Positions 28,110-37,616 of a stretch of DNA of 64,000 bases are shown here, one piece after another. The DNA comes from Acidobacteriota bacterium (GTDB lineage: Bacteria; Acidobacteriota; Terriglobia; Acidiferrales; UBA7541). Position 1 is the first letter of the stretch, and the number at the start of each line of letters is the position of its first letter. The position numbers and the translations under genes were made by a program. The notes under the pieces are model-generated. The model saw only the letters and a program-made list of their open reading frames with translations, was not told the origin of the DNA and did not search any database. The stretch is taken from NCBI GenBank assembly GCA_021788095.1, contig JAJYLB010000019.1, forward strand, positions 1 through 64,000, in the 5' to 3' direction.

Positions 28110-29159
28110 ATGCATATCCAAAGACTTTTCCACCGCACTTGGATGGCTTTCGCGTTTGTGCTTCTGATCGCCCCGTGGGCGGCGGCGCAGCAGTATCGGA
28201 TCGTTCGCGCCGATTATGGTTGGCGCGACCAGCGCGTGGACGTTACCCAGCGGCTGCGGGAGCTGGCGCGCGATCGCGACGTCTTCCGCATGGGCAACAG
28301 CACCTTCGGCATCGACCCCGCGCACGGACACGTGAAGACGCTGCGCATCTTCGCCGAAGCGCCCGACGGCCAGCAGCGCACGTTCGAATATCGCGAAGGC
28401 GACACGGTTGACGGCTCGATCTTCGCGGGCTGGAGGGGCGGCCAGTGGGGCGACCGCAATCAAGGCCCCGGCGACCAGGGTCCCGGGCCCAATCCGGGAG
28501 GGGCGTACGTCATCCTGAGAGCCTATTACGGCGTTCCCGGCAGCAATGTCGATGTCACGAACCGCCTGCGCGAGTTGGCGCGCCACCATCTGATCTTCCG
28601 CATGGGCAACAGCACCTTCGGCATCGACCCCGCCCACGGCTACGTTAAGACTCTGCGCATTTGGGCTCGCGGATCTGATGGCAACGTGCGCGTGTTCGAG
28701 TACTCCGAGGGCAGCACCGTGGACGGCCGAATCTTCTCCGGCTGGCAAGGCGGCAACTGGGGCCGAGGGGCATGGCAAGGCGATTGGAATGGCGGCCAGG
28801 GTCCCAGCCCCAATCCGGAAGGGGCGTACGTCATCCTGAGAGCCTACTACGGCATTCCCGAAAGCAATGTTGACGTCACGGACCAACTGCGGGAATTGGC
28901 GCACGACCATCCGATCTTCCGTATGGGCAACAGCACCTTCGGCATCGACCCCGCCCACGGCTACGTCAAGATTCTGCGCATTTGGGCTCGGGGGCCGAAT
29001 GGCGACGTGCGCGAGTTCGACTACCCCGAGGGCAGCACCGTGGATGGCCGAATCTTCTCGGATTGGCGAGGCGGCAACTGGGGCCGAGGGGAATGGCGCG
29101 GCAATTGGAATGGCGATCGGGGCCGCGATCGCGGGCGTCAGCGCGATGACGGCCATTGA
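28110..29159 (+). CDS. secreted protein with three tandem DUF3395-like domains
   Basis: The 349-residue protein has a signal peptide (AFAFVLLIAPWAAA, cleavage near AQQ). Three repeats of about 107 residues start near residues 28, 132 and 239. Each contains (I/V)(L/V)RAxYG, DVTxxLREL, FRMGNSTFGIDPAHG and (T/I)LRI, a pattern seen in DUF3395 and in the C-terminal region of DNAJC11; the family match is from memory. Repeats 2 and 3 are almost identical in DNA (321-bp period), so the last duplication is recent. The tail is Gly/Arg/Asp-rich. ATG 28110 has GGAGG upstream. Confidence 0.75.
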   Translation: MHIQRLFHRTWMAFAFVLLIAPWAAAQQYRIVRADYGWRDQRVDVTQRLRELARDRDVFRMGNSTFGIDPAHGHVKTLRIFAEAPDGQQRTFEYREGDTVDGSIFAGWRGGQWGDRNQGPGDQGPGPNPGGAYVILRAYYGVPGSNVDVTNRLRELARHHLIFRMGNSTFGIDPAHGYVKTLRIWARGSDGNVRVFEYSEGSTVDGRIFSGWQGGNWGRGAWQGDWNGGQGPSPNPEGAYVILRAYYGIPESNVDVTDQLRELAHDHPIFRMGNSTFGIDPAHGYVKILRIWARGPNGDVREFDYPEGSTVDGRIFSDWRGGNWGRGEWRGNWNGDRGRDRGRQRDDGH

Positions 29160-29248
29160 AATAACCGTGACCCGTCTTCCGTGACGCGTGGTTTGTGCGC
29201 CGTGTCCCGCGACTGCCGCTCGGGCGTCCCGTGGCTGCAGTTTCCGGA

Positions 29249-29286
29249 GAGATTCTTCGGGCACGAACCGCCCCTCGGAATGACAC
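29249..29286. repeat. degenerate GAGATTCTTCGG...TCGGAATGACA repeat
   Basis: The arms correspond to the inverted form of the TCATTCCGAG...GAATCTC repeat family, with an altered centre (GCACGAACCGCCC). The remainder of 29160-29448 shows no gene; part is rich in CCCGTG/CCGTG. Confidence 0.55.
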
Positions 29287-29448
29287 CCTAGGTTATGGTG
29301 CCGAGCGAATTCTTCATGAATGCAGCGGGCTAGGGGTTGGCGGTCGCAAGTTTGGCGCCGGTAAGCGCCTGATGGCGATCGGTGGACCAGCAGATGGAGA
29401 TACCCTGACGCGCCAACGACGCACGCCTCGTGCCGCGGACGTGCGCGA

Positions 29449-30117
29449 TCAGCGCCGGTCGGGAGCCAGGTGGCGGACGTCGCGGCCGGCGATCATGTAG
29501 ATCACGTCCTCGGCGATGTTGGTCGCGTGGTCGCCAATGCGTTCCAGGTTCTTGGCGACGAGGATCAGCTCGAAGGCGGGGAAGATGACGGCGGCATTCT
29601 CCATCATGTAGGTGAGCAGCTCGCGCAAAATCTGGTTGCGGAGATTATCCACCTGGTCGTCGCGCAGGAGAACCGACTTGGCCAGTTCGGCGTCGTGCTG
29701 GACGAGGGCGTTCAGGCTGTCGCGAACCATGCCTTCGGCCAGCGCGCTCATCCGCGGCAGGTCCACGTACGGCTTCACCTGGGGATGGCGCAGGATGCGC
29801 AGAGCCGATTGCGCGATATTCACCGCCTGGTCCCCGATCCGCTCGAGATCGTTGTTGATGCGCGAGGCCGATAGGATGAAGCGGAGATCGACGGCCATGG
29901 GCTGCTGCAAGGCCAGAAGTCCGAGCACCCGCTCGTCGATCTCGATTTGCATCTCGTTGATGGCGGTTTCTTCCTCGAGCACCTTGCGCGCCAGCTCCTC
30001 CTTTTTCTCAAAGAGGGCTTGCACCGCCTGATGGACCGATTTTTCGGCCAAGCCCGCCATCCACAGCAGGCGCTGCTTCAGCTCCTCGATCTCCTGTTCG
30101 AAGTGGCGTCGTTCCAC
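29449..30117 (-). CDS. phoU: phosphate signalling regulator PhoU
   Basis: PhoU links the Pst transporter to the PhoR kinase and keeps the regulon off when phosphate is ample. The 222-residue protein is two repeated three-helix bundles with the metal-binding pattern (N)DLERIGDQAVNIA at about 85-97 and NLERIGDHATNIAEDV near the C terminus. The start is GTG 30117, preceded by AGGAG; the gene lies 8 nt after pstB in the same operon. Confidence 0.92.
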   Translation of the reverse strand: MERRHFEQEIEELKQRLLWMAGLAEKSVHQAVQALFEKKEELARKVLEEETAINEMQIEIDERVLGLLALQQPMAVDLRFILSASRINNDLERIGDQAVNIAQSALRILRHPQVKPYVDLPRMSALAEGMVRDSLNALVQHDAELAKSVLLRDDQVDNLRNQILRELLTYMMENAAVIFPAFELILVAKNLERIGDHATNIAEDVIYMIAGRDVRHLAPDRR

Positions 30118-30125
30118 GTGGGCTC

Positions 30126-30941
30126 CTATCCGAACCGGCCGGTGATGTACGCCTCGGTGCGGGGATCCGAGGGCGTGGTGAAGAGCTTCGTCGTGCCGCT
30201 GTACTCGATCAGCGTCCCGTCGAGCATGAAAGCCGTGTAATCGCTCGCCCGCGCCGCTTGCTGCATGTTGTGGGTGACCATCACCACCGTGCACGTTTCG
30301 CGCAACTCGAAGAGCAGGTCCTCGATCTTGGCGGTCGAAATCGGATCGAGAGCCGAGCACGGCTCGTCGAGCAGGAGCACTTCGGGGTTGACCGCCAGGG
30401 CGCGCGCGATGCACAGCCGTTGTTGCTGGCCCCCGGAGAGCCCGATCGCCGATTGGTTCAGCTTGTCCTTGACTTCCTCCCATAGGTTGGCCTTGGTCAG
30501 AACGTGGCGCACCCGGGCGTCCATCTCCCCGCGGCTCAATCGCTCGTAAAGCCGGATGCCAAACGCGATGTTCTCGTGGATCGACATCGGAAACGGCGTC
30601 GGCTTCTGAAATACCATGCCCACCTTGGCGCGCAGCTGGGCGCCATTCTTCGAAGCTAGGATATTTTCGCCGTCCAGGATCACCTCGCCCTCCGCGCGGT
30701 GACCGGGATAGAGATCGTACATGCGGTTGAATGTGCGCAGGAGCGTCGACTTGCCGCAACCCGACGGGCCGATGAAAGCCGTCACCCGGTTTTGAAGGAT
30801 TTCGACGCTGACGTTCTTGAGGGCGTGGAATTTGCCGTAATAGAAATTCAAGTCCCGAGCCGCGATTTTCACGGCAGACTCCCCCGCCTCGCCGCTGGGC
30901 GAGCCCTCGGGCGCCTTCGCGGGTGGCAGGATCTTCACCAT
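30126..30941 (-). CDS. pstB: phosphate ABC transporter ATP-binding protein PstB
   Basis: The 271-residue ATPase has Walker [10 protein letters not shown], the Q-loop [13 protein letters not shown], signature LSGGQQQR, Walker [14 protein letters not shown] and the switch His in MVTHNMQQA. FxxPxPFPMSIYxN-type sequence and TGRFG ending are diagnostic of PstB. It drives phosphate uptake through PstC/PstA. The start ATG 30941 is preceded by AAGGGA; the first 22 residues form a variable leader. Confidence 0.95.
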   Translation of the reverse strand: MVKILPPAKAPEGSPSGEAGESAVKIAARDLNFYYGKFHALKNVSVEILQNRVTAFIGPSGCGKSTLLRTFNRMYDLYPGHRAEGEVILDGENILASKNGAQLRAKVGMVFQKPTPFPMSIHENIAFGIRLYERLSRGEMDARVRHVLTKANLWEEVKDKLNQSAIGLSGGQQQRLCIARALAVNPEVLLLDEPCSALDPISTAKIEDLLFELRETCTVVMVTHNMQQAARASDYTAFMLDGTLIEYSGTTKLFTTPSDPRTEAYITGRFG

Positions 30942-30967
30942 ACGTGTCCCTTGCGACTGGTCGGGAC

Positions 30968-31816
30968 TCACTTGAGCTCCTGCGTTCTGCCGAGGAGCCA
31001 GCGAGCAACCAAGCTTAGAAGTAACACAAACAGAACGGCGATGAAAGCCGCCGCCCAAGCCATCTGCTGCCAATTGGCGTAGGGGCTCAGGGCAAACTGG
31101 AAGATCACCATCGGGATGCTCGCGATCGGTTGGAGCAGGCTGGTCGAATAAAACTGGTTGCTGAGAGCGGTGAACAGCAGCGGGGCGGTCTCTCCCGAGA
31201 TGCGCGCCAAACCGATCAATACGCCGGTGAGGATACCGGCGCTCGCCGCTTTCCACGTCACCTTGGTGATCACCACCCAAGTCGGCGCCCCCAGCGCGAT
31301 CGCCGCCTCGCGCATGTCGCTGGTGACCAGGGTGAGCATTTCGTCGGTCGTGCGCACGATGATGGGAATCATGAGCACGGCGAGGGCTACGCTGCCCGAT
31401 ACCGCCGAAAAGTGGCCCATGGGAGCGACCATGATGGCGTAGACGAACAGCCCGATCTCGATCGACGGCGCGCTGAGCATGATGTCGTTGAGGAAACGCA
31501 CGGCATTGGCGGTGCGGCTGCGAAAGGCGTATTCCGCCAGCCACGTGCCTCCCATCAGGCCGATCGGCACCCCGATGAGCAAGGACACGGCGAGCAGGGT
31601 CAGGCTCCCCACGAAAGCGTTGCGCAAGCCGAAGCTATCGGTGCCGGGAGGCGGAGTATCCTTCGTGAAGAGGTCCCAATGCATCCCTGCGATGCCGAAT
31701 TTCAGCGTCGTCCAGAGGATCCAAAACAAGAAGATCACCCCAACGACCGTCGCCGCGCCCATAAGGATCTTGCTCGCGACGTCGACGCCGCGACGCCTGG
31801 CGACAACGCCCATCAC
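30968..31816 (-). CDS. pstA: phosphate ABC transporter permease PstA
   Basis: The 282-residue inner-membrane protein has six hydrophobic helices and the EAALALGA-type cytoplasmic loop ([24 protein letters not shown]) that contacts PstB, followed by [16 protein letters not shown], typical of PstA. The start overlaps the pstC stop by 4 nt (ATGA). The gene ends 26 nt before pstB. Confidence 0.94.
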   Translation of the reverse strand: MMGVVARRRGVDVASKILMGAATVVGVIFLFWILWTTLKFGIAGMHWDLFTKDTPPPGTDSFGLRNAFVGSLTLLAVSLLIGVPIGLMGGTWLAEYAFRSRTANAVRFLNDIMLSAPSIEIGLFVYAIMVAPMGHFSAVSGSVALAVLMIPIIVRTTDEMLTLVTSDMREAAIALGAPTWVVITKVTWKAASAGILTGVLIGLARISGETAPLLFTALSNQFYSTSLLQPIASIPMVIFQFALSPYANWQQMAWAAAFIAVLFVLLLSLVARWLLGRTQELK

Positions 31817-32814
31817 GCCGCGACTCCTTCGCGGCGGCCCAAGCGGCGGATCAGCAGAAGGGCCAGGAATTGCACGACCAGCGTGACCGCGATGAGGATC
31901 AAGCCGAGGTAGATCAACGAAGACAGATAGAGCTTCGTTGTCGCTTCGGTGAATTCGTTGGCCAGGACGGAGGTAATGGTTGCGCTCGGCATGAGCAAGC
32001 TCGCCGAGATCATGTCGCTATTGCCGATAACGAAAGTCACGGCCATCGTCTCGCCCAGAGCGCGCCCCAAACCCAAGAAAATGCCGCCGATGACCGCCGA
32101 ACGCGCGTAGGGCAAGGTAATTTGCCAGGCTACCTCCCACGTGGTAGCCCCCATGGCGTAGGCGGATTCGCGCAACGACGACGGCACGGCCATGAATGCA
32201 TCCCGCATGATGGACGAGATGTAGGGCAGAACCATGATGGCCAATACGATCCCCGCCGTGAGCATGCCAATCCCCATCGGCGGGCCTTGGAACAACAATC
32301 CGATCCCCGGAATCGACCCTAGGTACTGGCTGATCCACGGCTCGAGATTGGCGAAGGCCGGGGCGAAGACCAAGAGTCCCCAGAGGCCGTACACGATGCT
32401 GGGGATCGCCGCCAGTAGCTCGACGGCGCCGGCGATGGGTTTCTTGAGCCACCGGGGAGCGATCTCGGCGATGAACACCGCGATCCCGAAGCTGATCGGC
32501 ACGGCCAGGATCATCGCGATCGCGGAACTGCCCAGGGTGCCGATGATGAAGGGTAAGGCGCCGAACGTGTCGGTGACCGGATTCCATTCGCTCGATTTGA
32601 GAAACTTCCAGACGCCGAAGGTGTGAATCGCTAGCCGGCTGTCGTACGCGATGGCGAGGACCGTGGCAAACAGCGCCGCCGCCGCCAAAAAGGCCGCAAG
32701 CGCTGCCGCCTTGCGAAACAGAAATTCAATCGCCAGGGGCCATGCCCTTCCGGCCGATTTGGGCCTTCCGGGCATGGCGCCCGCGAGAGTTTCCGGGCCG
32801 TTCATGATAGGCAC
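31813..32814 (-). CDS. pstC: phosphate ABC transporter permease PstC
   Basis: The 333-residue permease has a long N-terminal extension before the first helix and then six membrane helices. ESAYAMGATTWEVAWQITLPYARSAVIGG is the PstB-contact loop, and FLGLGRALGETMAVTFVIGN is characteristic of PstC. It forms the membrane channel with PstA. It lies 38 nt after pstS. Confidence 0.94.
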   Translation of the reverse strand: MPIMNGPETLAGAMPGRPKSAGRAWPLAIEFLFRKAAALAAFLAAAALFATVLAIAYDSRLAIHTFGVWKFLKSSEWNPVTDTFGALPFIIGTLGSSAIAMILAVPISFGIAVFIAEIAPRWLKKPIAGAVELLAAIPSIVYGLWGLLVFAPAFANLEPWISQYLGSIPGIGLLFQGPPMGIGMLTAGIVLAIMVLPYISSIMRDAFMAVPSSLRESAYAMGATTWEVAWQITLPYARSAVIGGIFLGLGRALGETMAVTFVIGNSDMISASLLMPSATITSVLANEFTEATTKLYLSSLIYLGLILIAVTLVVQFLALLLIRRLGRREGVAA

Positions 32815-32852
32815 GCCCTCAAACGACCTTGGCCCTATCGGCCGCGCGAGGT

Positions 32853-33938
32853 TCAGATAGTGTAGCCAAGTTCCTTTTGCCAGTACGCCTTGATGGCCGC
32901 GACCGTACTTGGGGGCAGCGGACCGAAGGCGATCGCCTTCGCCATGCTCTGGCCGTCTTCGAAGCCCCAGTAGAAAAACTTCATCACCTGCATGTTCGCT
33001 GCCTTGGACGCGTTCTTACGCAGGATTTGCCACGTGCAGCCGGAAATCGGCCAGGTGTCGGGCCCCGGCTGGTCGGTGAGGATCACGTAGAAGTCCTGGG
33101 CGGTGGTCCAGTCCACGTGCCCTGAGGCGTCCTGGAAACCCTGGAGGCTCGGGCTGACCACCTTGCCGGCGCTGTTGTACATGCGCGCGTAAGACATGTG
33201 ATTTTCCAGAATGTACGCGTACTCGACGTAGCCAATTGCACCTGGAATGCGCTGCACGAAAGAAGCGACACCCTGATTGCCCTTGCCGCCGACCCCGCCG
33301 GTGGGCCACGCTACGGAAGTGTTCGAGCCGACCTTGCTCTTCCACTCGGGGCTGACCTTCGAGAGGTAGTTCGTAAAGGTAAACGTGGTTCCGGACCCGT
33401 CGGAGCGATGCACGCACGTGATATAAGTGTGAGGCAGGCGCAAACCGGGGTTCAGCTTCGCGATTTCCGCGTCGTCCCAATACTTCACCTTCCCGAGATA
33501 GATGTCGGCGATAGCCGGCCCGCTCAGAACGATCTGTCCAGGCCCGATCCCCGGCAGGGAGTAGACCATGTCTGCTCCCGCCACCGCCGTGGGGAACTGG
33601 ATCAGTCCCGCACTCTTCAGCGCGTCTGGGGTGAGCGGCATATCGGAGGCGCCGAAAGCCACGGTCCCGGCCTTGATTTGGGCGATTCCTCCTCCCGAGC
33701 CGATAGCTTGATAGTTGACGGCGACGCCGGTTTTAGCCTTGTACGCGTCGGCCCATTTGGCCACCAAGGGATAAACCCAGGTGCTGCCAGCACCGGTAAG
33801 GTTGCCGGCCGATGATTGCCCTCCCGATTCCGCCCAACTGAGCTTCGTCGAGCCGAGGGCAAGTGTCGCAACAAAGATAGCGGTCCACAGCAGGAGCCCG
33901 CGATGCTTCTTCTCGGTTGCTTGCCTCATTCCTCTCAT
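32853..33938 (-). CDS. pstS: periplasmic phosphate-binding protein PstS
   Basis: The 361-residue protein has a signal peptide (LLLWTAIFVATLALGSTKLSWA). The phosphate-binding signatures are GAGSTWVYPL (start of the mature lobe), SGGGIAQIKAGTVAFGASDMPL and RSDGSGTTFTFTNYL, which hold the Ser, Asp and Arg/Thr ligands. It delivers phosphate to PstC/PstA. GGAGGCACGAA precedes the ATG. The 170-nt gap to the porin gene may hold its own promoter; I saw TTCAC repeats there but no convincing Pho box. Confidence 0.94.
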   Translation of the reverse strand: MRGMRQATEKKHRGLLLWTAIFVATLALGSTKLSWAESGGQSSAGNLTGAGSTWVYPLVAKWADAYKAKTGVAVNYQAIGSGGGIAQIKAGTVAFGASDMPLTPDALKSAGLIQFPTAVAGADMVYSLPGIGPGQIVLSGPAIADIYLGKVKYWDDAEIAKLNPGLRLPHTYITCVHRSDGSGTTFTFTNYLSKVSPEWKSKVGSNTSVAWPTGGVGGKGNQGVASFVQRIPGAIGYVEYAYILENHMSYARMYNSAGKVVSPSLQGFQDASGHVDWTTAQDFYVILTDQPGPDTWPISGCTWQILRKNASKAANMQVMKFFYWGFEDGQSMAKAIAFGPLPPSTVAAIKAYWQKELGYTI

Positions 33939-34111
33939 TTCGTGCCTCCTCTTCGGTATTGTGCCGGTGAATTGTTACGGCTCCGTGAATGGCTCCGGTT
34001 CGGCAAGCGGCCGAGGCGGGTCCCTTGCGGGAGGGAACCGGCTGGTTTCCGCCCGCACCCAGGTCCACACCACGTCCGCTTCTTGCCTCGCTTCAGTTCC
34101 CCCCCGCCCTC

Positions 34112-35905
34112 CTATTTAATTGCGGGCGCGGATCCCGGGAGGCTGTAGCGCAGGTCGAAGAAAACCATGTTCAAGCTGGCGTTTCTGGGCTGCGCGGTGG
34201 GGATGTTCCACGGACTGCGCGTGAGATAGGAATATTGGGTGATGAAATTGAGCGCGCCGTAGTGGGGATTGCTCCACAAGGTCTGGTTTAGGCCAAACGT
34301 TCCTTCCTGAATGCTGCGGTTTTGGCCGGTGGGCGATCCGGCGTACCCGTAACCCATGGGCGCGCCGTTGGTATCGAGTTCGGCGTTGCGCGAGACGTAG
34401 ATGCCCCCGTAGTAAGCGAAGATCATCGAGTGATGCACGCCCCACTCGAAACCCGTCACCGTCGAGCCCGTGTGCACCAGCGACGGACTGCCGTTAGCGC
34501 GCACGATGAGATCGGGCGCTTGGCCGAAGATGTACCGGCCGCCGCCGTCGCTCCAGTAGTTGTTGGTGAGGATGCGGAAGCCGGGGAAGAGATCGAAGCC
34601 GAGATTCAGGAAGCCGCCGCCGCCCGTGGCGGAGTAGCGGATGTTGGAGACGGGGTTGTATGTGCGGAACTGGCGCTCGACGCCGCCGATTTCGAGATGG
34701 AAGTGCTTGGAGGGATCGAAGGCCAACTTGGCAATCAAGTCGGGCGCCGCGTTGGCGACGCTCAGCGTCGTGTTGCCATTGTCCAGTTCGGTGCCGATAT
34801 ACCCGCTGGCGGACGCCGGCAGGGTGATCGCGCCGCCGCCAGCCGAACCGCCAATGTACTGCTCGGGGCTATCGATGGCGAGCGCCAGTGCGACTTTATG
34901 CGAGGGGTGGTAGACGAACCGGAGTTCCGGAATCCGGCCCCAGAACAAACCGGCTTGGTAATTCGTGTCCATATTCTGGCTGAAGAAGATATTGCCGGGC
35001 AAGGGCGAGATGCCGCTGCGGCCGGGGGTAATCAAGCTCCAGGTCTGCCCGCCGAGGAACTCCCAACTCCCCTTGCTGATATCCACCCAGTAGAGCCGGG
35101 AGCGCAGGCTGTTGCTGTTGCTGCTCACGGCGACGTTGCCCGGGTCGACGCCCAGGTAATCGGCTTCCATGTACCCGATGACGTGAGCACCCTTGACGTC
35201 GGCGTCGACGCGGAAGCCGATCCGCGAGTTTTGCATGCTCATCCGGAATTCGCTCAGATTGGCGGGAATCGTGTTGCCGTAGGGGATGCCGCCGAAGTTC
35301 GTGCCGATGCTGCTGCCCCCCGTCTTGCTCCGCCAGACGCCCGTGATATCCATGAATCCCACGGGCGTGACGTAGGCGGAGCCGATACGGAATTGCAGTG
35401 GCGATTCCGGTTCGCTACCGGCCACTTGTCCCTTGCTTAGCAGCGGCCGCTTGGCGAGGGCGGCGGAAGCCGCGGCGGTGCTCGCCGGTGGCAAACCAGC
35501 CATCGTTTCCGCGGGAGTGGGCGAGGCGTTTGCCGCATCGGCAACCGCCGTGGCCGGAGCAGCATTGGCCGAGGCGCCAGTGGAAGGTACAGCCGAGGCG
35601 GCTGCGGAGGTGCGGCCGGCGATTTGGCTCTGCAAGTCCTCAATCTGCTTTTGCTGTGCCGCAATCTGTCTCGACTGCGCCTCGATCATCCCCTTGAGTT
35701 GCTCGACTTCCGAGGCAATGGCGGCGTTCGCCAGCACGGGCGATGCCGCCGGCTGCGCTCTCTTGCTTGTGGCTTTCGATTTCGCGGCTGCCGGGCCGCT
35801 GGCCTTCTTGGCGGCCGGGGTGGTCTTCCCTTCCCCGACACTGCTCCAAGCCGGCGTGGCGCAGACGAGCGCCATCACTAACCACAGAATCCCCATCTTT
35901 CGCAT
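34112..35905 (-). CDS. outer-membrane porin of DcaP-like type in the pst operon
   Basis: The 597-residue protein has a signal peptide (LWLVMALVCATPAWS). An Ala/Lys-rich linker and a coiled coil follow at about 60-95 (VEQLKGMIEAQSRQIAAQQKQIEDLQSQIAG), then a long beta-strand-rich region of about 420 residues starting LQFRIGSAYVTPVGFMDITG. This layout (coiled coil plus barrel) matches trimeric DcaP-like porins. Its place between a PhoU paralogue and pstS suggests it lets phosphate or organic phosphates through the outer membrane; that is inference. GGGAGGT precedes the ATG. Confidence 0.75.
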   Translation of the reverse strand: MRKMGILWLVMALVCATPAWSSVGEGKTTPAAKKASGPAAAKSKATSKRAQPAASPVLANAAIASEVEQLKGMIEAQSRQIAAQQKQIEDLQSQIAGRTSAAASAVPSTGASANAAPATAVADAANASPTPAETMAGLPPASTAAASAALAKRPLLSKGQVAGSEPESPLQFRIGSAYVTPVGFMDITGVWRSKTGGSSIGTNFGGIPYGNTIPANLSEFRMSMQNSRIGFRVDADVKGAHVIGYMEADYLGVDPGNVAVSSNSNSLRSRLYWVDISKGSWEFLGGQTWSLITPGRSGISPLPGNIFFSQNMDTNYQAGLFWGRIPELRFVYHPSHKVALALAIDSPEQYIGGSAGGGAITLPASASGYIGTELDNGNTTLSVANAAPDLIAKLAFDPSKHFHLEIGGVERQFRTYNPVSNIRYSATGGGGFLNLGFDLFPGFRILTNNYWSDGGGRYIFGQAPDLIVRANGSPSLVHTGSTVTGFEWGVHHSMIFAYYGGIYVSRNAELDTNGAPMGYGYAGSPTGQNRSIQEGTFGLNQTLWSNPHYGALNFITQYSYLTRSPWNIPTAQPRNASLNMVFFDLRYSLPGSAPAIK

Positions 35906-36189
35906 GCGGTGCGTACCTCCCTTCAGGATGTCGCGGATGATGCCTCAACGAACAAGAACAAGAGCCACGGGCAACCGGGCAGCGGCCGATGCCGAAGGAC
36001 GAGTGTCGTCCGCCCGGAAGCGGGTCCCGGGGCACGTCCGTACCCTTCCGCCGTTACCTGCCATTTCAACCTAAGTCCCCGGAGTGCTTGGCAAGTCTGG
36101 CGGAAAGGGGTGAATGGAGGGTAAGGCGCGAATGAAAATTCCATGACTGTTTGCCCACACCCGCGCCTGCCGCCGGGAGGGGTCCGCTC

Positions 36190-36909
36190 TCACAGATCCT
36201 GGTCGGGGGTTGGGGGAACAGGCGTATCGGCAGGGCCGGCGCCCGCTCGGCCGTGGCGGATATCCAGCCCGCGCAGCCAGAAAACCACGTCTTCGACGAT
36301 ATTGGTGGTGTGGTCGGCGATGCGCTCGAGGTGGCGCGTAGCGAGGAGGAACTGTACGTGAGGACCGGCGAGCGAGGCATCGTCGCGGATCGCGCTCATG
36401 AGCCGGTCGAAAGCACGGTCCCGGTAGCTATCCACCTCCTCTTCGCTTTCCAGGACCTCGTGGGCGAGGGTGAGGTTGCGGTAGATGAGCGCGCCCAGGC
36501 TCCGGCCTACCATCGAGCGAACCGTCGCGCACATGGGATCGAGTTCGGCAGGCGAGGCCACGCGAGGCATCTGCGCCAGAGCGATGACTCGCTGGCCGAT
36601 GTTGACGGCCAGGTCGCCCATGCGCTCGAGATCGTTGTTGATCTTTATCGTGGCGACGATATGCCGCAGGTCGCCTTCGCCGAGCCCGCCCTCACGCAGC
36701 AGGCGGACGGCCCGGTCATCAATCACGATTTCCATCTCGTTGATGCGCGGCTCGAGCAGAAAAACGGCGCTGGCGCCCTGCTCGTCGCGGGCAAGCAAGG
36801 CGTCGAGCGCGGAGTTGATGGACCGCTCGACGGAGCGAGCCATCGCGACGAGATAACTCTCGATGGCCGGAGGGCTGAGAATTCTGGAAGTCGGCGTGAC
36901 AGTAGCCAT
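36190..36909 (-). CDS. second PhoU-family regulator
   Basis: The 239-residue protein has both PhoU metal-binding repeats: NNDLERMGDLAVNIGQRV and RHLERIADHTTNIVEDVVFWLRG. It differs from the phoU at 29.4 kb in sequence and ends with a Pro/Thr-rich tail. It is the first gene of the minus-strand group phoU2-porin-pstSCAB-phoU. Two PhoU proteins often divide transporter control and kinase control. The inner ATG 36909 with AGGAG is chosen over the longer open frame. Confidence 0.88.
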   Translation of the reverse strand: MATVTPTSRILSPPAIESYLVAMARSVERSINSALDALLARDEQGASAVFLLEPRINEMEIVIDDRAVRLLREGGLGEGDLRHIVATIKINNDLERMGDLAVNIGQRVIALAQMPRVASPAELDPMCATVRSMVGRSLGALIYRNLTLAHEVLESEEEVDSYRDRAFDRLMSAIRDDASLAGPHVQFLLATRHLERIADHTTNIVEDVVFWLRGLDIRHGRAGAGPADTPVPPTPDQDL

Positions 36910-37026
36910 GGCGCTCTCCTGACAAATGCATCGGCCGCAAAAGCCCCTCCCGGTGCCACGGATGGGGGAGTCGCAGCCGCCCGTCCGCAAGGCTTACAAG
37001 CTGTTGCCTAACCCCCGTCCTTGTAG

Positions 37027-37098
37027 GGCACGTCCCGAAGCTTCGAAATCAGCCGTGCCGTAAAGCCGGCCCCCAAAAGAGGGCGTTAGCCCCTGAAG
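37027..37098. repeat. twin-hairpin element, copy E4
   Basis: Hairpin 1 (37027-37059) has GGCACG and CAGCCGTGCC arms around TCCCGAAGCTTCGAAAT (37033-37049). The spacer is 20 nt; hairpin 2 (37080-37093) is AGGG-CGTTAG-CCCC, then TGAAGA. It abuts the MITE-like element directly. Confidence 0.75.
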
Positions 37099-37233
37099 AG
37101 TCTGTGTGGCAACTGGCATTTCCACAGTTTGTATTTTTCATAGATTCGCGCAAGTCGTTTGCGGACAACGCACGAAATTTGCGCCAGGGCTGTGGAATTC
37201 GCACCTTTTCGCGTTGCCACACAGATTCTGAAG
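37093..37233. repeat. MITE-like palindromic element, copy 2 (complete)
   Basis: This 141-bp unit is bounded by inverted repeats whose shared core is TCTGTGTGGCAAC (left arm 37093-37113, right arm 37213-37233). The interior 37109-37229 is identical to bases 1-121. Inner palindromes TTCCACAG/CTGTGGAA and GCGCAA/TTGCGC allow folding of the whole unit. No target duplication could be identified. Confidence 0.82.
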
Positions 37234-37335
37234 CCTGTTGCAAACAGGCGATGCAGCAGCCTCTAATGTGCAAGACCGACGTTGCCCCCGCTTGAAAGGA
37301 TTGTGAATTCCTTGAGAAAACACGCTGTGACTCGT

Positions 37336-37370
37336 GCCGTTCCTCCGCCTCCTCTGCTTCCTCTGCCTCG
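37336..37370. repeat. 35-bp dispersed CTCTGCCTC-rich repeat, copy A
   Basis: The 35 bp match 44626-44660 with one difference. The sequence contains 9-nt CCTCTGCCT/CCTCTGCTT units. It lies in non-coding DNA here; the other copy overlaps the phoR start. Confidence 0.7.
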
Positions 37371-37424
37371 GAAAACGCGTGGCTGGGGCAATGTTGCGGC
37401 GTGACTCGAAGCTGTTGTAAAACC

Positions 37425-37590
37425 CCCGTCTTCGGGGGTCGGAGCTTCCGCGTTGTTTGCGTCCCGACGCGGTTGGTCGGGAAGCTCCGACAAGAAGCGG
37501 CCCAAAACCAGGGGCGGAACTGCTCTGTTTGCGCCCCGACGCTCTCGGTCGAGACCGTCCCGGCAAAGCCGGGAGCCCCCGAAGACCGCC
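37425..37590. repeat. expanded twin-hairpin element, copy E6
   Basis: Arms GTCGGAGCTTC (37438-37448) and GAAGCTCCGAC (37481-37491) form hairpin 1 around a 32-nt insert. A spacer of 19-20 nt leads to GGGG (37511-37514), pairing with CCCC (37576-37579), around a second insert. Both inserts contain TGTTTGCG(T/C)CCCGACGC, so the same sequence entered both loops. Confidence 0.6.
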
Positions 37591-37616
37591 CAAGCAAGGC
37601 TTTGCCACCGGCTTCC

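Noticed and set aside
33939-34111. Pho box upstream of pstS
   Set aside because: Two ATTCAC motifs are present on the minus strand, but spacing and sequence do not match the 7-4-7 Pho box well enough to claim.
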